Assembly (NCBI RefSeq): GCF_029892155.1
Contig: NZ_JARZAG010000016.1
Span: 1-64,000 of the forward strand
DNA length: 64,000 nt
Reading direction: 5' to 3'
Source of the DNA: Kitasatospora sp. GAS204B
GTDB taxonomy: Bacteria; Actinomycetota; Actinomycetes; Streptomycetales; Streptomycetaceae
The notes beneath the pieces are model-generated. The model had not been told where the DNA came from. It did no database searches and was given only the letters and a program-made list of their open reading frames with translations. Below, one piece after another: positions 43,053 through 53,434 of this stretch. Each line of letters starts with the position of its first letter. Within the stretch, counting starts at the first letter, position 1. The position numbers and the translations under genes were made by a program.

Positions 43053-43889
43053 TTACCTGCGGGGTTCCCAGCGGAACCGACGCCGGGCCGCCCAGGCGGC
43101 GACGGCGAGCCAGGCCGCGGCGCCGCCGAGGTAGGGGAGGGCGAGGAGCCAGCTGCCGGCGAAGCCGGTGGGTGCGCCGGAACCGTCGCCGCCCAGCCAG
43201 CCGATCCGCAGCAGCTGCAGCGCCGAGCTGGCGGGCAGCAGGCGGCAGAGGTCGGCCAGTTGCGCCGGCATGACGCTGTACGGGACCACCAGGCCGGAGC
43301 CGACGAGCGTGACCAGCACCACCGGCAGGGTGGTGAGTCCGGCGGCCTCAACCGTGCGGGTGTGGCTGCTGGAGAGTGCGGCGAGCGCGGCCAGCAGGGG
43401 CATGGCCAGCAGCAGGCCGAGCAGCACCAGCACCGCGTTGACCGGGGCCGCGAGGCCGAGCAGCACGGCGGTGGCGGCCGTGATCAGCGCGGTCTGCAGC
43501 AGCGCGAGGAGCGCCGAGGGCAGTGCGGTGCCGGCCAGGATCTCGCCGTCCGTCAGCTCGCCGGTGCGCAGCCGCTTGAGCACCAGTTCGCCGCGCCGGG
43601 CGACATAAGCCGCCGTCAGGTTGGTGTAGACGCCGAAGAGCAGCGCGACCGCGGTGAGGTTGACCACCAGGGCGGCGTGCAGGTCGACCCCGGGCAACTG
43701 GGCGCGTTCGGCGCTGAGCAGCGAGTGCAGGCCGCTGACCATGGCGATCGGCATGAGCACCGCCATCGCGAGCGCGGTGCGGTTGCGGCCGAGCAGCAGC
43801 AGCTCGGTGCGGACCAGCCCGGCCGGCCGGCGCAGCGCGGGGCGCCGGGTCGGGAGCGGGCGGGCGGGACGCGGGGCGGTGAGCGTCAT
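43053..43889 (-). CDS. ABC-2 type transporter permease
   Basis: A 278-aa permease with six hydrophobic segments, after a basic N-terminus rich in Arg and Pro. Its ATG overlaps the ATPase stop (43886-43889), so the pair forms one transporter, likely a drug or lipid-linked exporter of the DrrAB type. Confidence 0.92.
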   Translation of the reverse strand: MTLTAPRPARPLPTRRPALRRPAGLVRTELLLLGRNRTALAMAVLMPIAMVSGLHSLLSAERAQLPGVDLHAALVVNLTAVALLFGVYTNLTAAYVARRGELVLKRLRTGELTDGEILAGTALPSALLALLQTALITAATAVLLGLAAPVNAVLVLLGLLLAMPLLAALAALSSSHTRTVEAAGLTTLPVVLVTLVGSGLVVPYSVMPAQLADLCRLLPASSALQLLRIGWLGGDGSGAPTGFAGSWLLALPYLGGAAAWLAVAAWAARRRFRWEPRR

Positions 43890-44887
43890 CGGCTCGCTCC
43901 GATCAGGGTGCGGCGGCGGCGGGGAGCGGTGCGGGCCTGGGCGTCCGGTTCGGTCGGCTCGGGCGGTGCGGCCTCGGCGGCGATGGCCAGGAAGGCCTCC
44001 TCCAGGGTGGCGCTGCGGGCGTCCAGGCCGTGCAGCGTGACGCCCCGCTCGGCGGCCCAGCCGAGCAGCTCGGTGAGGGTGCGCTGGAGTTCGCGGGTGC
44101 GCACGGTGACCTTGCGGTCCTGGAAGCCGACCTCGGCGCCGGGCAGCGAGAGCAGCGGTTCGGCCGGCTGCTCGGGCAGTTCGAAGCTGATCCGGGCGGG
44201 CCGGTCGGCGATCACCTGGGGGACCGTGCCGCTGGTGACCACCTGGCCGTGGTGCATGATCGCCAGGCGGTCGGCCAGCTCCTCGGCCTCCTCCAGGTAG
44301 TGCGTGGTGAGCAGGATCGTGGTGCCCTGGGCGCGCAGGTCGCGGACCAGCTGCCAGACGGCGGCGCGGGCCTGCGGGTCCAGGCCGGTGCTCGGTTCGT
44401 CCAGGAAGAGCACCTCGGGGCGCCCGATCAGCGCCACCGCCAGGTCGAGCCGGCGTTTCTCGCCGCCGGAGAGCTGCTTGACCCGGACCCCGGCCCGGTC
44501 GGCGAGCCCGACCAGGTCCAGGGCCTCGCCGACCGGGCGGGGCGTGCTGGTGCTGCGGGCCCAGCCGGTGACCGTCTCCGCCACCGTCAGGTCGCCCGGG
44601 AAGCCGCCCTCCTGGAGCATGATCCCGATCCGCGGCCGCAGTGCCGCCCGCTCCCGGTGGGGGTCGTGGCCCAGCACCTGGACGGTGCCGGCGGTGGGCC
44701 TGGCCAGCCCCTCGATCAGTTCCATGGTGGAGGTCTTGCCGGCCCCGTTGGTGCCCAGCAGCGCGAACAGCTCGCCGCGCGCCACCGTGAGGTCCAGCCC
44801 GCGCACGGCCGTGAAGCCGCCGCCCCGGGTGCTGCCGTAGCGCCGGCGCAGGCCCTGGGCCTGGACGGCGGGAGAATCGCTGTTCAT
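43886..44887 (-). CDS. ABC transporter ATP-binding protein (DrrA-like)
   Basis: A 333-aa ATPase. Walker A LGTNGAGKTSTME, signature KQLSGGEKRRLDLA, Walker B VLFLDEPSTGLD and H-loop LLTTHYLEEAEEL. The C-terminal extension of about 80 residues is as in DrrA-type exporters. ATG 44887 is used; the frame extends upstream without homology. First gene of the ABC-kinase-regulator operon. Confidence 0.95.
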   Translation of the reverse strand: MNSDSPAVQAQGLRRRYGSTRGGGFTAVRGLDLTVARGELFALLGTNGAGKTSTMELIEGLARPTAGTVQVLGHDPHRERAALRPRIGIMLQEGGFPGDLTVAETVTGWARSTSTPRPVGEALDLVGLADRAGVRVKQLSGGEKRRLDLAVALIGRPEVLFLDEPSTGLDPQARAAVWQLVRDLRAQGTTILLTTHYLEEAEELADRLAIMHHGQVVTSGTVPQVIADRPARISFELPEQPAEPLLSLPGAEVGFQDRKVTVRTRELQRTLTELLGWAAERGVTLHGLDARSATLEEAFLAIAAEAAPPEPTEPDAQARTAPRRRRTLIGASR

Positions 44888-45003
44888 GGCCTCAACGATC
44901 CCGGCGGACCGGGCCGTCGGGCAGTGCGGGCGCTCACCGGTCCCGGATGAGTTTCCACGGGTCGGCGGTGACAAATGTCACCGGTGGGCGACGGCGGGAA
45001 ACG

Positions 45004-45035
45004 CGAAATGGGCCTCCCGAGGGAGACCCATTTCG
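45004..45035 (-). terminator. tRNA-Gly terminator hairpin
   Basis: A 15-bp stem (45004-45018 with 45021-45035) with one non-Watson-Crick pair and a GA loop, 6 bp past the 3' end of the second tRNA-Gly gene on the minus strand. Confidence 0.8.
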
Positions 45036-45041
45036 ACTGCG

Positions 45042-45114
45042 AGCGGACGACGAGATTCGAACTCGCGACCCTCACCTTGGCAAGGTGATGCTCTACCAAC
45101 TGAGCCACGTCCGC
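45042..45114 (-). tRNA. tRNA-Gly (anticodon GCC)
   Basis: A 73-nt tRNA. On the minus strand it begins GCGGACGTGGCTC; anticodon stem-loop CACCTTGCCAAGGTG has anticodon GCC, and the T arm holds GTTCGAAT. The acceptor stem GCGGACG pairs with CGTCCGC with U as discriminator. CCA is not encoded. Identical to the copy at 45163. Confidence 0.97.
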
Positions 45115-45162
45115 ATGATCTTTAGTTGTCCTACGATACCGCAGGTGCACTGCTGTACTGCG

Positions 45163-45235
45163 AGCGGACGACGAGATTCGAACTCGCGACCCTCACCTTG
45201 GCAAGGTGATGCTCTACCAACTGAGCCACGTCCGC
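45163..45235 (-). tRNA. tRNA-Gly (anticodon GCC), second copy
   Basis: A 73-nt gene identical to the copy at 45042-45114, 48 bp upstream in the direction of transcription. The pair probably forms one transcript. Tandem copies meet the high demand for GGC codons in this GC-rich genome. Confidence 0.97.
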
Positions 45236-45324
45236 ACGGTGCTGGTGGGCACCGGCCGCTGCTCCCGACTTGCGGTTGCGGCGACGAGAAATACTCTACC
45301 CCATCGTCGGGACTGCTCACGCAT

Positions 45325-45360
45325 CCCTTCCGTCGCGGCCGTCCGGCGGCGACGGAAGGG
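45325..45360 (-). terminator. lsr2 terminator
   Basis: A perfect 12-bp stem (45325-45336 with 45349-45360) and 12-nt loop, 15 bp beyond the lsr2 stop on the minus strand. Confidence 0.82.
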
Positions 45361-45374
45361 CGGGTGGCACGAGG

Positions 45375-45692
45375 TCAGTTGGCCTCCGCGAACGCTTCGT
45401 AGACGTGCTTGGGGATCCGCCCGCGGGCCGGCAGCTCCATGCCCCGGGACTGGGCCCAGGCGCGTACGGCGGCCGGGTCGGGCGCGAGTGCGGTGCGGCG
45501 GAAGGACTTTCCGGTGCGGCTCTGACGGCGGCCGGCCGCGACGAAGGGAGCGAGTGCCTCCCGCAGCTTTTCCGCGTTGTCCAGGGACAGGTCGATCTCG
45601 TACGACTTCCCGTCGACGCCGAAGTGGACGGTTTCCGCGGCGGCGCCGCCGTCCAGGTCGTCGGAGAGCGTGACAACTACACGCTGAGCCAT
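45375..45692 (-). CDS. lsr2: Lsr2-family nucleoid-associated protein
   Basis: A 105-aa H-NS-like xenogeneic silencer. The N-terminal dimerisation part has QRVVVTLSDDLDGG and TVHFGVDGKSYEIDLS; the C-terminal DNA-binding domain ends with the AT-minor-groove RGR in LPARGRIPKHV. ATG 45692 (MAQRVVV) is standard for the family. Located beside purS as is the second lsr2 paralogue (LsrL) of S. coelicolor, from memory. Silences AT-rich acquired DNA such as gene clusters. Confidence 0.95.
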   Translation of the reverse strand: MAQRVVVTLSDDLDGGAAAETVHFGVDGKSYEIDLSLDNAEKLREALAPFVAAGRRQSRTGKSFRRTALAPDPAAVRAWAQSRGMELPARGRIPKHVYEAFAEAN

Positions 45693-46169
45693 GGGTGTCA
45701 ATCCTCTCGGCAATTCGGCCGACGGGCGCGGTGTGCCGCGGCGGCCCTGTGCTCCGGCGTTCCAGGGGCATACGGGTGCGCCTGGGGCACACCGCCTGCG
45801 CAGCTCCTGGCACCGCCGGTGGCCCTATTCTGCACCCGGAGCACGGCGAAAATCGATGGGCCTTGCATTCTTTTTCCGGATATTCACCTCGCTTCGCCTC
45901 CGTACCGATACTTCGCGCCGGATACCACCGGGTATCCGTGGTCGATCTGTCCGGTGTGCCGGTATTCGTGGGGGTCATCGAGCGGGGTCCCGGTGAACCT
46001 GGGAAGTTCTTTAAAGAGGGAGGAAACGGGCGGGCCGGAACGCCGGAACCCGTGTGACGTAAGGGGTACGGGTCTACGCGCGTCGAGATCCCCGGCCCGT
46101 CGAACGGCCGTTGAACCCCGGTACTCTGAAGGTCCCCCGCCTTCACGCACCACACCTTTGGGAGTGCCA
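45693..46169. promoter_or_regulatory. divergent regulatory region, lsr2 / purSQL
   Basis: A 477-bp space with a marked AT-richer segment (about 45840-45960 and 46005-46025), unlike the surroundings. It must hold promoters for lsr2 and purSQL. The AT-rich segment is the type of DNA bound by Lsr2, so autoregulation is possible. No gene is supported here. Confidence 0.55.
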
Positions 46170-46421
46170 GTGGCACGCGTCGTAGTCGACGTCATGCTCA
46201 AGCCGGAGATCCTCGACCCCCAGGGACAGGCGGTGCAGCGCGCACTGCCCCGTCTCGGATTCACCGGGATCGCCGACGTCCGCCAGGGCAAGCGTTTCGA
46301 GCTGGAACTGGAGGGCCCGGTGGACGACGCCGCGCTCGCCCGGATCCGCGAGGCCGCCGAGACCTTCCTGGCCAACACCGTGATCGAGGACTTCACCGTC
46401 CGCGTCGAGGAGACTTCGTGA
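46170..46421 (+). CDS. purS: FGAM synthase subunit PurS
   Basis: An 83-aa protein, starting GTG with GGAG 6 bp upstream. Typical PurS: VVVDVMLKPEILDPQGQAV and a C-terminal VIEDFTVRV. It bridges PurQ and PurL in the FGAM synthase complex. Its stop overlaps the purQ GTG by 4 bp. Confidence 0.96.
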   Translation: MARVVVDVMLKPEILDPQGQAVQRALPRLGFTGIADVRQGKRFELELEGPVDDAALARIREAAETFLANTVIEDFTVRVEETS

Positions 46422-47116
46422 CCAGCCGGGTCGGCGTCGTCACCTTCCCCGGCTCGCTGGACGACCGGGACGCGCAGCGCGCGATCCGGCTGGCCGGCGC
46501 CGAGCCGGTCGCGCTCTGGCACCGCGACAAGGACCTGCACCAGGTCGACGCGGTGGTCCTGCCCGGCGGATTCAGCTACGGCGACTATCTGCGGGCCGGG
46601 GCGATCTCGCGCTTCTCGCCGGTGATGGCCACCATCATCGAGCAGGCGAAGCTCGGAATGCCGGTCCTCGGTATCTGCAACGGCTTCCAGGTGCTCACCG
46701 AGTCGCACCTGCTGCCCGGCGCGATGCTGCGGAACAACCACCTGCACTTCATCTGCCGGGACCAGAAGCTGCGGGTGGAGAATGCCACCACGGCCTGGAC
46801 CACGGATTACCAGGCGGGCCAGGAGATTTCCGTCCCGTTGAAGAACATGGACGGCCGGTACACGGCGGACGCGCGCACGATCGACGAGCTGGAGTCCGAG
46901 GGCCGGGTGGTTTTCCGTTACCTCGCCAGCGGCCCGAACGAGGTGGGTAACCCGAACGGCTCGATCAACGATATTGCCGGGATCACCAACGCGGCCGGCA
47001 ACGTGGTCGGTCTGATGCCGCACCCGGAGCACGCCGTCGAACCGCTGGTCGGCACCGGCGGGACCGACGGTCTGGGCTTCTTCACGTCCGTCCTCAAGCA
47101 GTTGGTGAGTTCCTGA
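46418..47116 (+). CDS. purQ: FGAM synthase glutaminase subunit PurQ
   Basis: A 232-aa class I glutamine amidotransferase that supplies ammonia for FGAR amidation. The nucleophile Cys is in VLGICNGFQ; the His/Glu pair is in MPHPEHAVE. VLPGGFSYGDYLRAGA is the typical N-terminal motif. Overlaps purS and is 1 bp from purL. Confidence 0.97.
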   Translation: MTSRVGVVTFPGSLDDRDAQRAIRLAGAEPVALWHRDKDLHQVDAVVLPGGFSYGDYLRAGAISRFSPVMATIIEQAKLGMPVLGICNGFQVLTESHLLPGAMLRNNHLHFICRDQKLRVENATTAWTTDYQAGQEISVPLKNMDGRYTADARTIDELESEGRVVFRYLASGPNEVGNPNGSINDIAGITNAAGNVVGLMPHPEHAVEPLVGTGGTDGLGFFTSVLKQLVSS

Positions 47117-47117
47117 G

Positions 47118-49373
<2,256 letters not shown>

Positions 49374-49396
49374 GCCGCGCCGCCTGAACCAGCCTG

Positions 49397-49433
49397 AAAC
49401 GGCCTGCTCCCCGCCTGGCGGAGCGGGCCGTTT
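49397..49433 (+). terminator. purSQL terminator
   Basis: A 14-bp stem (49397-49410 with 49420-49433, one G-T pair) with AAACGGCC at its base, ending in TTT, 23 bp after purL. Confidence 0.85.
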
Positions 49434-49468
49434 CCGCTTCACTCGGAGCGCTGGGTAGGTTGGGCGGC

Positions 49469-50308
49469 ATGGCGAAGACGGTGACCCGCAAGGCGCGTGA
49501 CTACGACCCGGCGAAGGTCCGGGCCGCGCTGGGCGCGCAGACCGAGGCGCTGCGGGCCGCCGTGCACCGGCTCTGCGCCGACCCGCAGGCGGAGCGGCTG
49601 CTGGCGCTGCCGACCCGGCTGGGCGACTGGCGGGTGCGCGAGCTGGTGGCCCACCTGGCGGTCCAACTGGCCTGGGCGCCAAGCCGGCTGGACCAGCCCC
49701 CGGAGGGGCGGGCGCCGCTGGAGCTGACCGCCTGGGTGGCCGGGGTGGGCTCGCTGGCCGAGCTGCTAGACGCGGGCACCCTGGCGCACACGGCGCAGGC
49801 CTTCGCCGGTACGCCGGCCGAGGTGGCGGCGGAGTTCGACGCGGCGGCGGATGCCCTGCTCGCACTGCTGGCCGGGCCCGAAGTCCTGGACCCGCAGCGG
49901 CGGTTCGAGATCCGGCTGGGCTCGATGTCGCTGGCCGACCTGCTGGTCACCCGGCTGGTCGAGGCGGTGGTGCACGCCGACGACCTGGCGGCGGCGCTGG
50001 AGCTGCCCGAGTTCCCGCACGACCGGTTCGCGCTGGCCTCGGTCTGCCGGCTGCTGGCCGACTCCTTCGCCGCTCAACAACCCGGTGGGGCTGTCGAGTT
50101 GCGGATCCCGCCGTTCGCCGTGGTGCAGGCGGTGCCCGGCCCGCGGCACACCCGGGGCACCCCGCCGAACGTGGTCGAGACCGACCCGCTCACCTGGCTG
50201 CGGCTGGCCACCGGGCGCCAGGACTGGGCCGCGGCGGTCGACGCCGCCAGGGTGAGCGCCAGCGGCGAGCGCAGCGACCTGAGCGGGCTGCTCCCGGTGA
50301 TGAACTGA
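49469..50308 (+). CDS. DinB/MDMPI-fold, sterol-carrier-like family protein
   Basis: A 279-aa protein with the maleylpyruvate-isomerase-like helical N-domain (LGDWRVRELVAHLAVQLAWA) and a C-terminal SCP-like part (PPNVVETDPLTWLRLATGR). It resembles the conserved sterol-carrier-family protein found after purL in streptomycetes. The canonical metal ligands are partly replaced, so catalysis is uncertain. ATG 49469. Confidence 0.72.
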   Translation: MAKTVTRKARDYDPAKVRAALGAQTEALRAAVHRLCADPQAERLLALPTRLGDWRVRELVAHLAVQLAWAPSRLDQPPEGRAPLELTAWVAGVGSLAELLDAGTLAHTAQAFAGTPAEVAAEFDAAADALLALLAGPEVLDPQRRFEIRLGSMSLADLLVTRLVEAVVHADDLAAALELPEFPHDRFALASVCRLLADSFAAQQPGGAVELRIPPFAVVQAVPGPRHTRGTPPNVVETDPLTWLRLATGRQDWAAAVDAARVSASGERSDLSGLLPVMN

Positions 50309-50327
50309 CGGTCGGTCAGGCTGACGT

Positions 50328-50378
50328 GCGAAGGGCACCCGCTCGCCGACCGGTGGTCGGCGAGCGGGTGCCCTTCGC
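50328..50378. terminator. bidirectional terminator, 24-bp perfect stem
   Basis: A perfect 24-bp stem (50328-50351 with 50355-50378) and 3-nt GGT loop, between convergent genes ending at 50308 (+) and 50387 (-). One of the strongest hairpins in the window. Confidence 0.93.
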
Positions 50379-50386
50379 GGCGGGAG

Positions 50387-50806
50387 CTACTGCTTGAGCG
50401 CGGTGTAGGCCTCGTCGCTGCTGTCCTTCAGGAACTTCCAGCAGCGCTCGGCCTCCTCGGTCTCCTTGATCGCGTCGGCGGCCCGGGCCAGGGCGGCCAG
50501 GCAGCGCAGGAAGCCGCGGTTGGCGCGGTGCTCCCACGGGACCGGGCCGTGGCCCTTCCAGCCGGCCCGGCGCAGGGCGTCCAGGCCGCGGTGGTAGCCG
50601 GTGCGGGCGTAGGCGTACGACTCGACCACCCGGCCCTCGGTGAAGGCGTCATCGGCGAGCATGGCCCAGGCGAGGGAGAACCACGGGTAGTCCGCCGCGA
50701 GCTGGGTGGGCGAAGCGGACTCCTCGGCGAGCCGGCGGTACGGCTCGGCCTCCTCGGAGAGCAGCGTCGGCTCCGGGCCCGAGAGCAAGTTCTTCCGTTC
50801 AGTCAT
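50387..50806 (-). CDS. DUF3151 family protein
   Basis: A 139-aa soluble helical protein of the conserved actinobacterial DUF3151 family: LLSGPEPTLLSEE at the N-terminus, YPWFSLAWAMLADDAF, ESYAYARTGYHRGLDALR. TPR-like helices, function unknown. ATG 50806 is the family start. It lies near fba, as is common in streptomycetes. Confidence 0.88.
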   Translation of the reverse strand: MTERKNLLSGPEPTLLSEEAEPYRRLAEESASPTQLAADYPWFSLAWAMLADDAFTEGRVVESYAYARTGYHRGLDALRRAGWKGHGPVPWEHRANRGFLRCLAALARAADAIKETEEAERCWKFLKDSSDEAYTALKQ

Positions 50807-50823
50807 GCCTCCCAGTCTGCCAG

Positions 50824-50893
50824 CCCCCGCTGAACGGCCGGGAGCGCCCGTGCACACTGCGCGCACGGACGCTCCCGGGGTGTTCAGCGGGGG
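50824..50893 (-). terminator. nested double hairpin after the GT39 gene
   Basis: Inner stem of 15 bp (50839-50853 with 50863-50877, one G-T pair) enclosed by a second perfect 12-bp stem (50824-50835 with 50882-50893). Lies just past the GT39 stop on the minus strand, and is itself close to the DUF3151 start. Confidence 0.85.
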
Positions 50894-50898
50894 TTCGT

Positions 50899-53205
50899 TC
50901 AGGCGGAGCACTGGTAGAGCAGCTGGAGGCTCGGGCTGCTCACCGACTGGCCGTAGTCACCGGGCGCGACCGGCGCGCAGCTGCTGCGCACCCAGTCGGT
51001 GATGGCCGTGGTCGGCGTGGACTGCGCACCGCTGCGGCCACCCCCGCCACCGCCGCCGAAGCCGCCGAACCCGCCGGTCGGACCGAGCAGCACGTACTTC
51101 AGCCGGCCGCTGCTGACCATGCCCTGGAACTGCGCCAGGCTCGGCGAGGGGACCTTGCCGGTGAAGCCGCCCATCGGCAGCACCTCCTTGCCGGTGGCCA
51201 GGATGTAGGGGGAGGAGGCGCTCCAGCTGGTGGCGGCGAACAGGTAGCGGGCGTTGCCGTCGTGCGCCTGGGTGTAGTCGAGGATGTCCTGCTGCGCCTT
51301 GGTCAGCGTGCTGCCGGACTGGCCGAAGGCGGCCGCCAGCGCGCTGCCGGCACCCGCCGCACCGCCGGTCCCGCGGCCGAAGCCGCCGGCGCCGGGGCCC
51401 GCGCCCCAGGAGCCCTGGGCCCAGGCACCGCCGCCCGCACCGCCGCGCGCACCGGTGTGGCCGCCGCCGGCGGCGGGCCGTCCGAAGCCGCGGGCGGCCT
51501 GCGGGCCGACCGTGCCCATGCCGGAGTTGCCGTACTTGGCGTCCAGGACCGAGGCGGCCCAGGCACCGGGCGCCAGCAGCATCGCGAAGAGCGAGGTGAT
51601 CAGGCCCACGGTGGCCAGCCGCAGCCGGCCGATCCGGCGCTCACCGAACCGGGTGCTGCGGGCCAGGCCGAGCAGCACCAGCGCCAGCGCACCGACCCCG
51701 AGGGTGGCCGGGGCCAGCCAGGGCAGGAAGGTGGGGAACAGGTGGGCCAGGTAGGCGGCCCAGCCGGCCGTCCCGGCCACCGCGACGGGCAGGGCCCAGG
51801 CCTTGCGCCCGCCCGCCCGGAAGGCCTGCCAGAGCAGCACCGTGCCCGCGCCGCTCAGCGCGGCCAGCGGGGTGGCGATCACGCCCATGTAGTAGCTGTG
51901 CCCGCCGACGCTGCCCGCGCTGAAGACCAGGAAGAAGACGGCCAGCCAGCTGCCCCAGAGCAGGTAGCCGGCGCGCAGCCGGTCGGTGCGCGGCTCGCGG
52001 CGGCGCCAGGCCAGCGCGCAGAGCAGCGAGAGCGCGGCGAGCGGGTAGAGCCAGCCGGTCTGCGGGGCGAACTGGGAGCTGAACATCTTGGTCCAGCCGC
52101 CGTCGCTGCCGCCCGGGCCGCCCTGACCGCCTTGACCGGCCTGGCCGCCTTGGTGGCCGCCGCCCTGCCGAGCCTGCTGGGCGGGGTTGCCGGTACCGCC
52201 CTGGGCACCACTGCCTTGGGCACCACCTTGGGCACCACCTTGGGCCCCGCCGCCCGCGCCGCCGTGGCCGCCGCCACCGAAGCCCATCACGCCGCCCTGC
52301 CCCTGCCCCGAGGTCACGCTGCCGGTCTCACCGGCGTTCAGGCCCACCGAGGTGAAGCGGTTCAGGAAGTTGTAGCCGACCACCATGCTGTAGGCCGAGT
52401 TGTCGGTGGTCCCGTCGATGTACGGGCGGTCCTTGGCCGGGGTGACCGTGGCCAGCAGTATCCAGGAGGCCGAGACGGCCACCGCGACCAGACCGGCCAG
52501 CGCGACGTGGCCCAGCCGCCGGCGCAGCCGGGTCGGCGCGGCCACCAGGTAGACCAGGCCGAGCGCGGGCAGCACGGCCCAGGCCTCCAGCATCTTGGCC
52601 TGGAAGGCCAGGCCGACCCAGACGCCGGCCAGCAGCAGGGAGCGCGGCTTCGCGCTCTGCGCGGCGCGCATCGTCGCGTCGGCCGCCAGCAGGAGCAGCA
52701 GGGTGAAGAGCGGGTCCTCGACCGCGGTGCGGAACAGGCCGGCCAGCACCGGCGTCAGGGTGAAGGCGCCGGCTGCGAGCAGGGCGGCGTTGGCGCCGGC
52801 CCAGCGGCGGACGCCGCGGTACAGCACCAGGACGCAGAGCACCCCCTCGATCGCCTGAGGCAGCGTCAGCGCCCAGGGGTGGAAGCCGAAGAGCCGCGCG
52901 GAGAGGGCCTGTGGCCAGAGGAAGCCGGGCAGTTTGTCGAGGGTGATGGTGTTGGCCGGATCGTACGAGCCGAAGACGAAGGCCTTCCAACTCTCCGTCA
53001 TGCTCCGTACGGCGTCGGCGTAGAAGGTGTGGTAGGTACTCTGACCGATCCCCCAGAAGTACAGGATCCCCGCGAGAATCGCGATGCCGAACAGGGCGGG
53101 CCTGGCGTAGGCCGGCTGCCCTTCGGGCGAGCGCCACGGGGCGCGGCGGATCGGCCAGGGGCTGTCCGGCAGCTCAGGGGCGATCGGTAGCACGGTGGTA
53201 GCCAT
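50899..53205 (-). CDS. GT39/ArnT-like membrane glycosyltransferase with Gly-rich loops
   Basis: A 768-aa polytopic membrane protein of the PMT/ArnT superfamily (lipid-linked sugar donors). An early loop reads FYADAVRSMTESWKAF, and LDKLPGFLWPQALSA follows. About 12 helices lie between residues 35 and 560. Two low-complexity inserts are unusual: a Gly/Gln-rich loop (about residues 290-370, GGAQGGAQGG repeats) and a Gly/Ala-rich stretch near 575-620. A C-terminal periplasmic domain (about 630-768) carries GGFTGKVPSPSLAQFQGMV. Acceptor unknown. Confidence 0.85.
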   Translation of the reverse strand: MATTVLPIAPELPDSPWPIRRAPWRSPEGQPAYARPALFGIAILAGILYFWGIGQSTYHTFYADAVRSMTESWKAFVFGSYDPANTITLDKLPGFLWPQALSARLFGFHPWALTLPQAIEGVLCVLVLYRGVRRWAGANAALLAAGAFTLTPVLAGLFRTAVEDPLFTLLLLLAADATMRAAQSAKPRSLLLAGVWVGLAFQAKMLEAWAVLPALGLVYLVAAPTRLRRRLGHVALAGLVAVAVSASWILLATVTPAKDRPYIDGTTDNSAYSMVVGYNFLNRFTSVGLNAGETGSVTSGQGQGGVMGFGGGGHGGAGGGAQGGAQGGAQGSGAQGGTGNPAQQARQGGGHQGGQAGQGGQGGPGGSDGGWTKMFSSQFAPQTGWLYPLAALSLLCALAWRRREPRTDRLRAGYLLWGSWLAVFFLVFSAGSVGGHSYYMGVIATPLAALSGAGTVLLWQAFRAGGRKAWALPVAVAGTAGWAAYLAHLFPTFLPWLAPATLGVGALALVLLGLARSTRFGERRIGRLRLATVGLITSLFAMLLAPGAWAASVLDAKYGNSGMGTVGPQAARGFGRPAAGGGHTGARGGAGGGAWAQGSWGAGPGAGGFGRGTGGAAGAGSALAAAFGQSGSTLTKAQQDILDYTQAHDGNARYLFAATSWSASSPYILATGKEVLPMGGFTGKVPSPSLAQFQGMVSSGRLKYVLLGPTGGFGGFGGGGGGGRSGAQSTPTTAITDWVRSSCAPVAPGDYGQSVSSPSLQLLYQCSA

Positions 53206-53377
53206 GAGTGACAGCCTTCGTGGCGTCCATGAGAAGAACCTGACAGACAGGGCATTTCGGCGAAATCCATACCGGTACCAGGGAAAGATTTTGCCGTCCG
53301 GCTTCTTTACTTCCAGCTCGCCGGGCAGATTTACAGCCCGCTCTCAGGATTCGCCCGGAGCGGCAACGGGCCCGGGC
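53206..53377 (-). promoter_or_regulatory. upstream region of the GT39 gene
   Basis: About 170 bp between the GT39 start and the fba terminator, with an AT-richer run near 53270-53310. It should hold the GT39 promoter. No regulator site identified. Confidence 0.4.
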
Positions 53378-53421
53378 ACGCACGAGCCCCGGTCGACTGG
53401 TGCCGACCGGGGCTCGTGCGT
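53378..53421 (-). terminator. fba terminator
   Basis: A perfect 18-bp stem (53378-53395 with 53404-53421) and 8-nt loop, 14 bp past the fba stop on the minus strand. Confidence 0.9.
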
Positions 53422-53434
53422 TGACCGCTGGTGC

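Noticed and set aside
45163..45235. Integrated element at the tRNA-Gly genes
   Set aside because: No integrase, att repeat or change in composition; flanks are core genes.
45691..45996. 101-codon plus-strand frame between lsr2 and purS
   Set aside because: No homology; sits in the AT-rich divergent promoter region.
51262..53190. 642-codon plus-strand frame opposite the GT39 gene
   Set aside because: Composition of a GC shadow (Gln/Arg/Gly-rich); GT39 has membrane helices and coding logic.
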